Assembly (NCBI GenBank): GCA_032718475.1
Contig: JAUCBJ010008122.1
Coordinates: 26,889-90,888 of the forward strand
Source: Nemertoderma westbladi
Taxonomy: Eukaryota > Xenacoelomorpha > Nemertodermatida > Nemertodermatidae
Length of the DNA: 64,000 bases
Direction: 5' to 3'
The number at the start of each line of letters is the position of its first letter. Position 1 is the first letter of the stretch. This document shows, piece by piece, positions 10,201 through 19,947 of the stretch. The position numbers and the translations under genes are program-made. The notes under the pieces are model-generated. The model was not told the DNA's origin and searched no databases. It saw only the letters and a program-made list of their open reading frames with translations.

Positions 10201-12165
10201 ACTTCTCAAGGAGAGGACAGCGGGAAAGACACTGACAGATCTTATTATGTCAATAAAATGCCTAAAGATCAGGTAAGTAAATCCAAGTCTCGACCCAATG
10301 ACAGAAGGGAACCGGTACAAAAAACCCCTCCTACGTCTCCTAAAAGAATTCAGGTGAGAAAGCCCGAGGAAAGAACAAGTGTGCACCACACAGCACATGT
10401 TAAAGTAAGTAACATCAAGCCCAAATGTGTGCTGTGCGACGGGCCCCACCGTTTAAATGCGTGTGATAAATTCCTGAGGAAATCACTAAAGGATAGACGT
10501 GAAGTCATGTGGGATAAGCGGTTGTGTTACAATTGCCTCAGACGAGGACACCAACGGCGAACCTGTTACTCCGACGCAAGGTGTGCAAAGAGCGGCGCAA
10601 AACATCATATCTTGTTGCACACGGCATTCGAACGAAACAGCCCGAGTCAGGTAAGTGAGTCCGAACTACATGTCCAATTCAGTGATGTGAACGACACTGA
10701 TCAATCTGAGATGGAAGGATTCTATACGGACGAGTTCTCCGACCAAAACGAATCCTGTTACCTAATAAACACCACCGCAGTGTATCGAGCACTCATGCAT
10801 GAGAAAGACACAGACAGCGACCTTACCTTAACTACTTCTGATCAACAACCATCTTGGAAAGCGCCAACTTCCAATATAGGAATCCGAGAATTTCCTGTAG
10901 TCCAGTTACGGGTCCACGGACCTCAGAAGAGCTATATAGTGAACGCCCTCCTGGACTCCGGTAGCACAGGAACATTCATCGATAAAGAACTAGCCGAAGT
11001 CATCTTTGCTGGACAACCCAAGTTCCGAACCAAGCTAAACATGTCAGGGATCATGCAGGTTTGGAATTCTACTGTAGCTGCCGACTATTATATAGGTGAG
11101 TTGTCCACTCCACAGGATAAACTAGGAGAATACAGTATAAGGTCAGTAAAAATGGTGGCAATAAAGAACTTCTCTACCACCCAAGTGGAACCTTATAATT
11201 GGGACGAAGATGATCATGTCCAACAACTTAACATCCCTAGATTCGACACCGATTATCCTGGAGTACAAATATTAATCGGTCAAAACGCGCATGAGGCGCT
11301 GGAGACATTAGAGAAACGACCTACTCAACCGCAACCACTTCAGACCTACGCGGTAAGAACTAGAGTAGGTTGGTACCTTACTGGACCTTCCCGAAGAACG
11401 CTCAGAGAAAGACTGCTTCAAGATCGCGTCTGCCAGGTGAGTGAATGGGAAGATGATACTAGTGAGGGAGACGACCCAACTGAGGGAACACCATACTCCT
11501 CAGATAATGACGATATTAGCTCCAATGTAGATCAATGGAGATATTGCCCCAAGAAGTTTAATCCAACTGACATCGCTTCCAGAGGAGCAACTCCTCAAGA
11601 ACTGACAGATACTACAGACCGGTTAGGTGAACCCGACTTCCTGAGTAAGGAGGATGAATGGCCTCCCCATCTTACTCCGGCTGAGATTAGACAAGCCAAG
11701 GGAGCGGAGAAAGTCAAACCTAAAACCCGGACGGGTGGATCGGAGTTATTTGAACCCGGGATAGATCTGTCGGTATTACATATTGCCAGTGACAACGCCG
11801 TGGATCTGGACCTCCCCACCGCGAGTGGATCCTTCATGAAGATCAGAGAGAGCGATTGGAGCTCTGGAACATCAGACGTCTCGCAGGGACTCTCACCTCT
11901 CCTGCAGGGAGCGACGGACCACTATAGCTCCTGGAATCGGCTTTGTAACGCCGTCATATACTTTGAGCGATGTTTCTATCGTCACTATTCCAGGACGAAG
12001 AGGAAACCTGGAATTGTATTCGGGATGCAGCGACTCAATCACCCAGTCGGTCGTTTGTGTTTACCGGAAGGGAATGGAGGACTCTCCGGAAACTGTGGAA
12101 GGCAAGATTCTCTTCCCACGACCACCTCCCTAATCCTTCAAACATCTAGGGACTCCATAACGTAA
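7234..12165 (+). CDS. BEL/Pao Gag-protease polyprotein with reverse transcriptase and integrase missing
   Basis: Single 1643-residue frame. In order: a charged N-terminal region; an Ala/Glu/Lys-rich coiled coil (about residues 385-470); a Gag domain resembling DUF1759 (about 780-960; KFNGDEMKWLPF, LPKGGVGTRWDKK); basic linkers; BEL/Pao-type zinc knuckles (about 1065-1125; CVLCDGPHRLNAC, LCYNCLRRGHQRRTC); and a DUF1758-like aspartic protease with LLDSGSTGTFID near 1239. The frame passes the usual end of that region (RVGWYLTGPSRR, about 1380). Instead of several hundred residues of reverse transcriptase and RNase H there are about 55 acidic residues, then a motif normally found after RNase H (WRYCPKKFNPTDIASRG, about 1436). 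The C-terminus (SSWNRLCNAVIYFERCFYRH) resembles the pre-integrase linker; no integrase core follows. The deletion left the frame open. The start at 7234 is the first in-frame ATG. Activity of the protease is untested. Confidence 0.9.
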   Translation: MSDTKQNLSDSLLDVTICDSDRGVEPSSRKFSSPPTVRKVIPPVVITEPRLVQHRRSIIGTRAQVKRDQEAAEQQQPASQELTSQRPNSSSSEDTVELTPERGAKMMDAVYSDPLLILPAAVLTRLLIAVEEHQIDWARSQRSTRDSYAGYTREELKSIVESQWNFPGPGLPFDLSEAAWEDIHRMGVANETIDPAVWKRSAAGYAQGFFSSMERVEKQLLQQPQGPQEQGQLLYQVRERILRIRLILSAFEEASKRRQDPSLQVAVKTWFQRVSRQVQGTARWKAQLEERSTHGESTDATFSQVESEATAEKPHKRDAIDIYLSDYQRFLGDDELRRRLEGLSPNSEGTKLVLDAIDVEMRAANQAKFDEQLRITRVQEEQVKKKRIEDRKAAAVAAAVAAAEAERKAAAAEAAAEAKVAAAEAKAAAEAERKVAEAVAEAERRAAEETTQLELENIQENQDCINKQLTASNMQMMNRSTPKRQGYTSSEEGDTTDTEGKENRSRLSRRKRTFHRQKLPDLPPAVRRQLNNTNLGSTEPTDQIIKIERLPTIVDEPEIIRPVLEITPSVIDTPVLPEVTSKFPLHSTKLSVPSRTAHETVQVLDPERNIHDLSPVVPRPPATTLATPASAVEWVDERRRGMDLLLGQMQETVQQFKGTVRESRLELQEVQQSIALERDKLVNLQKGISPPPVTMCQPVRSEVSHAQGVEPTRIYTASEVETPIVNPIKGNYKPVDNDISSRLDNNPRNLYTDNSLFNNAMAQESFTRQMARTEARQAVKVGEIVKFNGDEMKWLPFNEYYKDNIQNSVLSNGEKLRFLIECLEGPPKSMALKFIGHPDGLRQVWDTLNIRYGNRTNIARYLYAKLMAPRKFLSSGIIEFSDEIQEICRQLDWLGKSHEYQNSMVVGALASTLPKGGVGTRWDKKVLYMMEQQQRDPTMADLMSFLDSEVKLQLIKQSREKTAESKVSEKPVSRRRVTPVCYTDDGESQTSQGEDSGKDTDRSYYVNKMPKDQVSKSKSRPNDRREPVQKTPPTSPKRIQVRKPEERTSVHHTAHVKVSNIKPKCVLCDGPHRLNACDKFLRKSLKDRREVMWDKRLCYNCLRRGHQRRTCYSDARCAKSGAKHHILLHTAFERNSPSQVSESELHVQFSDVNDTDQSEMEGFYTDEFSDQNESCYLINTTAVYRALMHEKDTDSDLTLTTSDQQPSWKAPTSNIGIREFPVVQLRVHGPQKSYIVNALLDSGSTGTFIDKELAEVIFAGQPKFRTKLNMSGIMQVWNSTVAADYYIGELSTPQDKLGEYSIRSVKMVAIKNFSTTQVEPYNWDEDDHVQQLNIPRFDTDYPGVQILIGQNAHEALETLEKRPTQPQPLQTYAVRTRVGWYLTGPSRRTLRERLLQDRVCQVSEWEDDTSEGDDPTEGTPYSSDNDDISSNVDQWRYCPKKFNPTDIASRGATPQELTDTTDRLGEPDFLSKEDEWPPHLTPAEIRQAKGAEKVKPKTRTGGSELFEPGIDLSVLHIASDNAVDLDLPTASGSFMKIRESDWSSGTSDVSQGLSPLLQGATDHYSSWNRLCNAVIYFERCFYRHYSRTKRKPGIVFGMQRLNHPVGRLCLPEGNGGLSGNCGRQDSLPTTTSLILQTSRDSIT

Positions 12166-12713
12166 CAACATATGGAGTGGGTGTGTGACTCTATTTTTTT
12201 ATATTATTTTATTATTTTTATATTTCTGTATGTATTACTATGTAATTTTATTATAATCGTTTTCTTTAATTTTATTCAGTAGAATGTTATTTTAGCGATT
12301 ATTTAGTAGATTAGTGCAATATATTCGTGTTTATTGCGTACGTAATTACTTATATTATATTTAGTGCGATGGCGAGAAATAATTCTTTTCCTCCTTCCTT
12401 ACTGTCCGTATTACATTACAAATACGTAACTACAGTAAGATGAAATGTCCGTACTTATTAAAGTACAATAAAGCCACTACTATATTCAAGTATTATTGGT
12501 AGGCAGAGTATTAGGAATGCAAAGTTCAGATCCTCGTGTCTCGGCTAAACCAAGCTCTGGGTAGACCTTGGAAACGACTTGCCTCTTCACACTGACATTG
12601 CTTCGTGCGATATTGCTCTCATACCGTATATTAAATAATACATATAGTAGCGTGATGTCCCTTTAACAGTAGCGTACAACGCAAATTAATCTGTTAAACC
12701 CTTTGACCATCTG

Positions 12714-13020
12714 CAATTCTAGTCGATTAAGATATCGCGGCACCCACCGATATACTTGAAAGACAAATTTTAGAATCAGTGGTTAACGTCCCCAGACAAG
12801 TTCTGGAATAAATCGGTGCCCATCTCAAATATTAATTATTTAATATTTGCAAATCTAATAAATCAAAATCTGTAAAATTCAGATCCTTCAACAATTCTAG
12901 TCAATTAAGATATCGTAGCATTTACCGATATTCTTAAAAAGACAATTGTCATAGAATTAAGGATCTTGTGCCCCCAGACATATTCTAGAATCAAAATATG
13001 TCCATTTAATTATTAAATAA
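12714..13020 (+). repeat. Diverged tandem duplication (offset 178 bp)
   Basis: CAATTCTAGTC(G/A)ATTAAGATATCG at 12714 recurs at 12892, followed in both copies by CCGATAT.CTT, a GACAA block and CCCCAGACA. The copies are clearly diverged. Confidence 0.7.
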
Positions 13021-15220
13021 TAAAATTTCAGGGAATAATTTAAATTCATGCCTTTTAATGAATTTAATAAATTGCCATTTTTACGCAATTTATAACATTC
13101 CCAAAATTCCATTAATTAATAGATCACGGGAGCGGAGATTTATCTTATCATGCGTATGAGTGTGCGAAAGTCTTCCAAACATAGTCCATAGCCGATAAAA
13201 TTCATAAAGTCATGTATAAAACAGGACATTGACCATTAAAGAATTACTATTAAATAACATCCCAGATCTGTATGCATTGGAATTACCCTAATTCTACCGC
13301 TAGCTTTACATAATGTCACCATAGCAACAACCACGCTAGAATTAGAATTGAGTTAAAAGAACAATAGAAAGCTTGTCCCATTGAATAGCATAGGGAATAA
13401 ATAGCGCACTGCTAGTATCCAAGGATACATAATAATACAGTGACATTCTGGAAGGCATTGACTAACGGACAAATGGCCCGAGTGTGTGTAATTTGTGACA
13501 AGTTGTGTGTGTGGTATTTGTGAGTTTATAGGCGAATGTTACTACTAAGGTGTGTTTACAGTAGCGAGTCGCAATTGTGAAAGTAACCCTAACTCTCCAG
13601 TAAGAACCTGAGGTGTATCTAAGCCTTTGGGACGGACAGTCGAGTGACTTGTGCCGGTTGTCGTTGTCGTTGTGCGGCTACGTCGTTGGCGAAAGTACAG
13701 CGGCGACGACACATCGGCGCTGAGGATCTCGCACTGTCCGGGGGCTAATTGGGGTAGGCAGCGACGCTCACTAGCCTAAATATAAACTCCTTATAATATG
13801 GATAAACTCATATATAGCAGATATGACGGAGTTGATAGAAGATGGTCTTGGTATCAGGGAGCGATATACTCTACTTTCAAGCGTTTGTTGATAGCTTGAT
13901 ACGCGGTGATACTAGTCCAACTACTACGAAGGATGATGGTCGTTATATCGAACCTACGATTTCCTGGAAGTAACTTACGCGTGAATTGGACTATGGAAAA
14001 TTCACCGCTTGCTACACGCATTGTAATGGTACGTATATGGACTTCTTAACCATTGGCCATTCTATCGATTTACACGATACGGACTATGTCGAACATATCC
14101 TACCCAGAGGAGTCGAAACGATAAACCAAAATTCTAATGCGAAAATCCTATTCGAAATCGACTCGAAAGAAAAGACATTAAAGAAACAAATAAACGCGGT
14201 AACTCCAACATATATTTGGAATTCTTGATAGAAGCATTGTAACAACAAATAAATATCATCCGCGTTTCCCCTACCAGACGTGCGTCTTTGGTATTATTAC
14301 GATAAATGCCCTAGACCCAGCAAATAAACGGAAAGACATAAACATCCACGGAAACGTTGTGTTAAACACAGTTGTGCTCGTTATATTTACTGGAGTTTCG
14401 AGCGAAACTTGTTTGACGTATCACCTATGCTCACTCGGCTCGAACGATCCTGGAGTAAACCTACGATCAGAGTCCCGGAATACTCGGTCAAACCTCCTCA
14501 TTCCTTAGTTGGACCTCAGACCTGCGATCCTGGTGGTGTCGCGGATCCTCGCGGACTGTATTCACTGTTCAAAGATCTAGTGCTACCCTAACAATTAATC
14601 GGTAACACTCCGACAGTGATTTCTAGCTAGCCGCCCATCTTACCTAGCCGGATTGTGACGCGGACACCTAATATCACTATCCAACCGTATGGTCGTTCCC
14701 GTTTAACGCGATACAACCCTTCATCAAGGTGAAGGAGAGCGTTGTACGAAACGAGTTAAACGCTATTCTATAAAGATCAAAAAAGAAACCTGCGTTTGTT
14801 CAGATAAACGTAAGTTATAACAGTAAGTCCAATCGATAAACGAATTGGCCTTATCTCAGTTCGATTGGGAAATCTCGAATCTCTAAGAAGATATCAAGCT
14901 TAGAAAACCCTATTCTCTGCGAGAGTTTTGGACGAACGTATCCCATGACAAGCGGAGGAAAATCAGCTCGAGGAGAAGCATATCGAAATGGACGAGACAC
15001 CGACCGTAAACCCAAACCTTCTAATGCAATTGTATTGCACCCTTTACCCAGGAGTTATAGCCTTTCCAGTAAAGTGGCTCGCCCCAAAGAGAAAAGGACT
15101 CTTGCTGGCCTCTGGAAACTGCGTGAACGCCGTCCGCGCAAGAAAAACTAACTGTTTAGAGTATCTTTATATTTTAGAAACTGTGATTTGTTATATTTTA
15201 TAGACTTAAATCCCATTTTC

Positions 15221-15229
15221 TGGGAGCGG
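15221..15229 (+). promoter_or_regulatory. Probable polypurine tract of the LTR element
   Basis: TGGGAGCGG directly precedes the right LTR start (TGTAAAAG at 15230). A purine-rich tract in this position primes plus-strand DNA synthesis in LTR elements. It is short, and the call rests on position. Confidence 0.5.
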
Positions 15230-16429
15230 TGTAAAAGCTTTTGCGTAATTAGCCGGTTATTTTCCCGTAAAGTACTCTGTAGTTGGTTTACCAGGCATAA
15301 AAAGGCCGTGTCCTTACTGTACTGGTGTTTTAGAGGACATAAAAGTCATTTCTTCTGTATGTGTACTTTAAAGGACATAATCCGTAATTTCGTGACGCAA
15401 TAGCTGGATACTCTTGAAAACAGTGTCGCTACCATGACGACGGCTAACAGCTGATATTGCCACGTCGACATTTCTTTGTTTCTTTGTTCTCTCTTAGTTC
15501 AGTCAGCCAATCAGAGCATTTTTATGGCTCTTGTACAGAAATTTCCTAGAAATCACGCAATTCATTATGGGCAGTGTTTACATTCTGTCCTGAGCCAGTA
15601 AAGAACGGCTTTGGAGTATTTGTGCTTTTCTGCTTTAGCCTAACACTAGTAGGCTTAATTATAAGGACATATATCCGTTATCTGGGTAACTCAATGTTAT
15701 CTGTTTACATTCTGTTAACTGGCCCATACTGTGCAACTTAACTTAACATTACTGCTTTGCTGTCGGTTATTCATTATATTTGTTGATGAATTATTATATT
15801 TGGAATAACGAGAAATACCCCCGAAACCCAATATTCTTGATATACCGAAGGTAAGAGAGAAAGGTTACATATAACGATTGCGACTTATGTTAAAGTGGTT
15901 TGAAGTGAATCTAATGTTATTTGATAGACCCTACATGAGTCGGTCTGTGTTCCTTTTATATGTGACTAAAATCAGTGAAGATCGGCAGATTAGTGTGCAG
16001 TATTGTGCAGCATTGTGTATGAGTGAGACTGATAACGAAGCATTTCCTAAAGAATGCGCCATATATGTGAATTGTAACTAAGCCATATCGTTGTGAGTAG
16101 TTTAAGTCATAACTCTGTTTATATAGATAGAGCGCCACGTCCTAAAGGAACTGTTAATATTCCCCGAAGGTGACTATTCCCCGAAGGTGAATAATATTGT
16201 CAGAGATTATATAATACTGTCAGTCGAATAATACATTAGGCTTACATAGCAATACGATTAAGCCGTCGAAGTCAATCTCCCGGGTATATCCAACGGGTGA
16301 ATGATCGCGCACAGATTGGTTTCAACTAGTGTAGTGAATCAAATACTTGTTAGAGGCTAAAGCGATTTATTATCTAGAAGACATCCTAATTTGGCGGGTT
16401 AAACTGCCAAAGGTCTGAAAGCGCGAACA
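15230..16429 (+). repeat. Right LTR of the BEL/Pao element (1200 bp)
   Basis: Same sequence as the left LTR except that CTATTCCCCGAAGGTGA is duplicated near 16165-16190, which accounts exactly for the 17-bp length difference. Followed by target duplication GAGTG at 16430-16434. Confidence 0.95.
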
Positions 16430-18491
16430 GAGTGATAACTTGTTGTCTAGTAGCCATTCACTGAGTTTTTGGAGTTCATTATTAACTGTTAATACTAAAG
16501 AGTTTGTATTAGAATGTGTGTGCAGTAGGTTAGTGTCGTCAGCAAAAAGCGTAGTGAGGGATGTGCAGTTTGGTAAGTCATTCATATAAAGTAAAAAGAG
16601 TGTACTGTTTAGTATAGCGCCTTGTGGAGTACCACAGAGGGGGGTTAGAGGGTCGGATTGTATATTATTTAGAACGACTGTGTGTGATCTGTCAGTAAGA
16701 AAGCTCTTGAGTAGATCGTGTGGGAGGCCTCTTATTCCGTAACTGTTTAGTTTTTTTAATAATATCCCGTGGTCTAAAGTGTCAAATGCCTTCTTCAAGT
16801 CAATATAAATTATACAACCAGTATTCTGTGAGTCTAGTGCTTCTTGTAGGCGTTCTGTTATTGTTAGTATGGCATCTGTCGCAGTTAATTTTTTTCTAAA
16901 TCCGTATTGAGAGTCGCATAATATAGAGTATTTGTTTAGGTAGCTCAGTAGTTGTGTATTAATTATCCGTTCGTGATGATGATGATGATGATCGGCTTGC
17001 ACTAGGGTGCAGTGCCGGCGGCCCCAGAAACATAGCGCCCCCAGATCTTGCGGTCAGCCATACAATTTCCTAATTCATTCCTGTTCTCAAGTCCTGTGTC
17101 CTTGAGCAGGCGTTTGAGGAAAGTCATTAGCTGTCCACCACGTCTATTCTCGCCAGCAGGCTGCCACAGCACAAGGTTGTGTACAGGTTGATCCTGCCGG
17201 TGGAAACGTTGCCCAGCAAGCATTAGACGGCGTTTCTGCAGGGTGATGCTAGGTCTTGGCAATGAGATGTTACCATATTTATATAACACCTCATTGCTTA
17301 TGTGTGCATCATATGCTATGTTGTGCACCCGGCGAAGCATCCTGGTGTATGTGCCATCCAAGGACCTGGTGTCTTCAGCAGTTAGAGCCCAGCATGGGCT
17401 GCCATAGAGCAGCACAGGCTCCACTGCTGCACGGAAAAGGCGTACCTTTAAAGAGCATGAGATGTCAGAGCTCTTCCAGATCCTGGATAGCTTGTGGATG
17501 GCGGACCAGGCTTTCCCTTTGCGAATTCGGAGATCTTCAGCAGACCTCCGAACCCATGATCCAAGGTACTGTAGCAGAAGTCGTTCACATGACTTACCAG
17601 TCCATCCAGCGATTGAATGTTATCCCGATCAATTTTCTGCTGATCTGAATCCATGTTCACTGTCAGAATTTTGGTCTTTGTGCTATTCACAAAGAGGCCA
17701 ACACTAGATGCAGCCTCCTCTAAGCTAGATAGCAGCTTGTTTAGGTAGCTCAGTAGTTGTGTATTAATTATCCGTTCGTATAATTTACTAAATAGTGGTA
17801 GAATAGATATGGGACGGTAATTATTTTTGTACGTAGGATCTCCAGTTTTGTAAATGGGTGTAATTTTCGCACGTTTTAATATTTTGGGGAAGAAGCCATG
17901 TTGTATTGATAAATTAATTAAATATTTTAAATGGGGAGCTAGATCGTAAGCGGCTATTTTAATTAATTTAATTGGAAATTTGTCATTGGTGGCACAGTTG
18001 TTGTCTAAGTCTAATATATTATATATTACTTCCGTTTCAGTAGTTTCAGATAAGTAAAATGAATTTGCTTTGCGGTGAGTTATAAAACGAGTTGGATTTC
18101 TATTACTTTTTGGAATATTTTCAGATAATTTTGTACCTACGGTGGCAAAGTGTTCGTTAAATATATTAGCAATTTCGTTGGAATTAGTTACTTCTTGTGG
18201 ACCTTTTGATGTAGTGATTATTAATTTTTTGGGTGCATTTAGATTTTTTCGCTTATTTATTGCTTGATTAATGGTTTCCCAGGTTTTTTTCATGTTACAT
18301 TTATACTTTTCAAATTTTGATGCATAATATTGTTTTTCAGCTGATCTAAGGATTTTCGTCAATTGATTACGGTATGTTTTATATTGTTGTTGATTTTGTA
18401 GTGTAGGATTCTTAGATTGAGTTGCGTAAAGTTTATTCTTTTTTATTGTTTTTTTATTGTTATGTGTTTTATTGTTTTTTAGGAATCTCAT
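16430..18491 (-). pseudogene. 5' part of the CR1/L2-like LINE (reverse transcriptase), interrupted
   Basis: Minus-strand frame from 18491 to 17780 and again from 16974 to 16435, interrupted by an RTE fragment. It shows classic non-LTR reverse transcriptase blocks: HGFFPKILKRAKITPIYKTGD, NNYRPISILPLFSKLYERII, QYGFRKKLTATDAI, YIDLKKAFDTLDH, GTPQGAILNSTLFLLYMNDL and LFADDTNLLH (the F-A-D-D catalytic motif). The region upstream in the element (about 18240-18491) is Lys/Asn-rich and lacks an endonuclease domain, so the 5' end is truncated or decayed. The remaining C-terminal part lies at 1626-2932, beyond the LTR element. Nested order: LINE first, then the RTE and BEL/Pao insertions. Confidence 0.88.
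16975..17736 (-). mobile_element. 5'-truncated RTE-type LINE fragment nested in the other LINE
   Basis: Flanked by a perfect 43-bp target-site duplication (16932-16974 and 17737-17779). On the minus strand it encodes the reverse transcriptase C-terminus characteristic of RTE elements: EEAASSVGLFVNSTKTKIL, then after a frame change EPVLLYGSPCWALTAED, LDGTYTRMLRRVHNI, RRLMLAGQRFHR and LVLWQPAGENRRGG. Its 3' end is a CAT/ATC trinucleotide run (16975-16992), the microsatellite-like tail expected for RTE. It is 5'-truncated and frameshifted, hence dead on arrival. Confidence 0.88.
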
Positions 18492-18636
18492 TCTTTATTA
18501 AGTTTATTTTGGTAGGTGTTTATGTTTGTCGTTCTGAATTTCCATTTCTAATACTATTGTAACTACAGTAGATGCTCTGTAAATGTCGTTTTTAAACAAG
18601 AAAGAGAACAAATGTTTGATATAATTCAACTGTAAA

Positions 18637-19035
18637 CTATGGTGGCCCTGAGCGGCCAGTTTTGAAATCTTTTTTTTGGTTTCCCCGACTTTTGCAAACT
18701 CATTCGAACGACTTTACAAAACAAATCTAATTTACTAGAGTGGTTTTTACTGTATACCGACAAACGTCCAATCAAGTTTGCTTCCCCGAGGCAAAAACGC
18801 ATTCGGGGCAAACAAAAAAATTACAAAAACAAACTTTTGTTTTCCTGAGTTTTGTAAAGTCTTTTGAACGAGTTTGCAGTAGTCGGGGTTACCGCACTCT
18901 GTTTGTATAGAAACCATACTCCAACCAATTAGATTTGTGTCCCCGAGTTTTTTTTTATAAAGTGGTTTCGAGCAAACGGATTTGCAAACAAAAAAATAAG
19001 ATAGGACTACCGGTAACAAAGCTGACCCACCATAG
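18637..19035. mobile_element. Fold-back/MITE-like palindromic element
   Basis: Ends are inverted: CTATGGTGG at 18637 and CCACCATAG at 19027-19035. Much of the interior is also an imperfect palindrome. CCCCGACTTTTGCAAACTC with GACTTTACAAAAC in the left half is mirrored in the right half by GTTTTGTAAAGTC with GAGTTTGCA and GTCGGGG. About 400 bp, no transposase. I could not identify a clear target duplication, so the superfamily is unassigned. Confidence 0.65.
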
Positions 19036-19172
19036 AACACATCCTTTTCCCTAAATTTGTGCTATACTGTATGTACTGTAGTAGTCAGTGGCGGATCTAG
19101 GATTTCTCCAAGGGGGGGGGGGGGGGGGGGGGGGGGGGGGATTATATATCATCTATTATAGGATCATTCCAT

Positions 19173-19916
19173 GTAAAGTGCGGGACATTCGTACGACCTT
19201 TTGTGCATACTTTAGTACTGTACATCAAGAAAATGAACTAAAATGTTATAATGCTTGTGTTTCTTAGAAAAACCAATTATCGGTTATGTATAAAAAAAGC
19301 AGTTTGGAAAACCTGCAGCAGTTTATGTCTCAGAATTATTGCTTCAAAAAATTGTAAAGTGCGGGACGCGTACGAAAGTGAAATTCTCAACTGCCAACTT
19401 CATTGCTAAAGTTCAGCGAATTGGGTAAAGTTAGTGGGAAATCTTTTGTTCCGTGATGTTCCTAGATATGTAGGGAAAATAAATTAGCCTTTAGTAAGAT
19501 GGTAGGTAACATCAATGAAACAGGGGAGTAGTTTAAGTGCAGCAAAGACATGTAAAGTGTGGGACATTTCACTGTAAAGTGCGGGACACGTGCGATTTTA
19601 TCATTTATAAACACATTAAATCGTTAATTATTACATTTTTCCGGCTAAATCAGTGATAGTTATAAACTTTTCAGTGAGATTGCCACATACTGTATAATTT
19701 GAACTTAAAGATAAATGAATGACAATGCAACTAGCCCTAACCAAAATACTAAACCTAACCTACCAAACCTAGTTGGCCCTGTAAAGCCCCTTACTATACT
19801 ATGTACATGTATATATGTGACTGCCTGTCAAGTAAATGTTCAAGTATTTAAAGTATACAATTCCACTGGAGGTCCGGCCTATAGTAGGCCTACAGTGCAC
19901 ACTGTAATGATGAGGC

Positions 19917-19947
<31 letters not shown>

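Larger units (their letters stand above)
12166..15229 (+). other. Non-coding 3' region of the BEL/Pao element
   Basis: 3 kb between the polyprotein stop and the right LTR. Short open frames (13986-14228, 14409-14591, 14945-15151) have no recognisable domains, and I could not match them to integrase or envelope sequences. A tandem duplication with a 178-bp offset lies at 12714-13020. Confidence 0.65.
2933..16429 (+). mobile_element. BEL/Pao-type LTR retrotransposon, non-autonomous, recent insertion
   Basis: Two direct long terminal repeats (2933-4115 and 15230-16429) begin with TG, end with CA and flank an 11.1 kb interior. The 5-bp target duplication GAGTG is at 2928-2932 and 16430-16434, and the element splits a minus-strand LINE whose halves join cleanly when it is removed. 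The LTRs read as identical except for a 17-bp tandem duplication in the right copy, so the insertion is young. The interior has a 3.1 kb leader, one 1643-residue Gag-protease frame and a 3 kb trailer. No reverse transcriptase YxDD block, RNase H catalytic core or integrase core is visible, so movement would need enzymes from a related autonomous element. I see no canonical TGG-starting primer-binding site directly after the left LTR. Assignment to BEL/Pao rests on the Gag (DUF1759-like), zinc-knuckle and DUF1758 protease regions and the 5-bp duplication. Confidence 0.93.

Noticed and set aside
16976-17002. Polyhistidine run (HHHHHH) at the start of a minus-strand frame
   Set aside because: It is translation of the CAT/ATC trinucleotide tail of the RTE fragment, not a real protein N-terminus.
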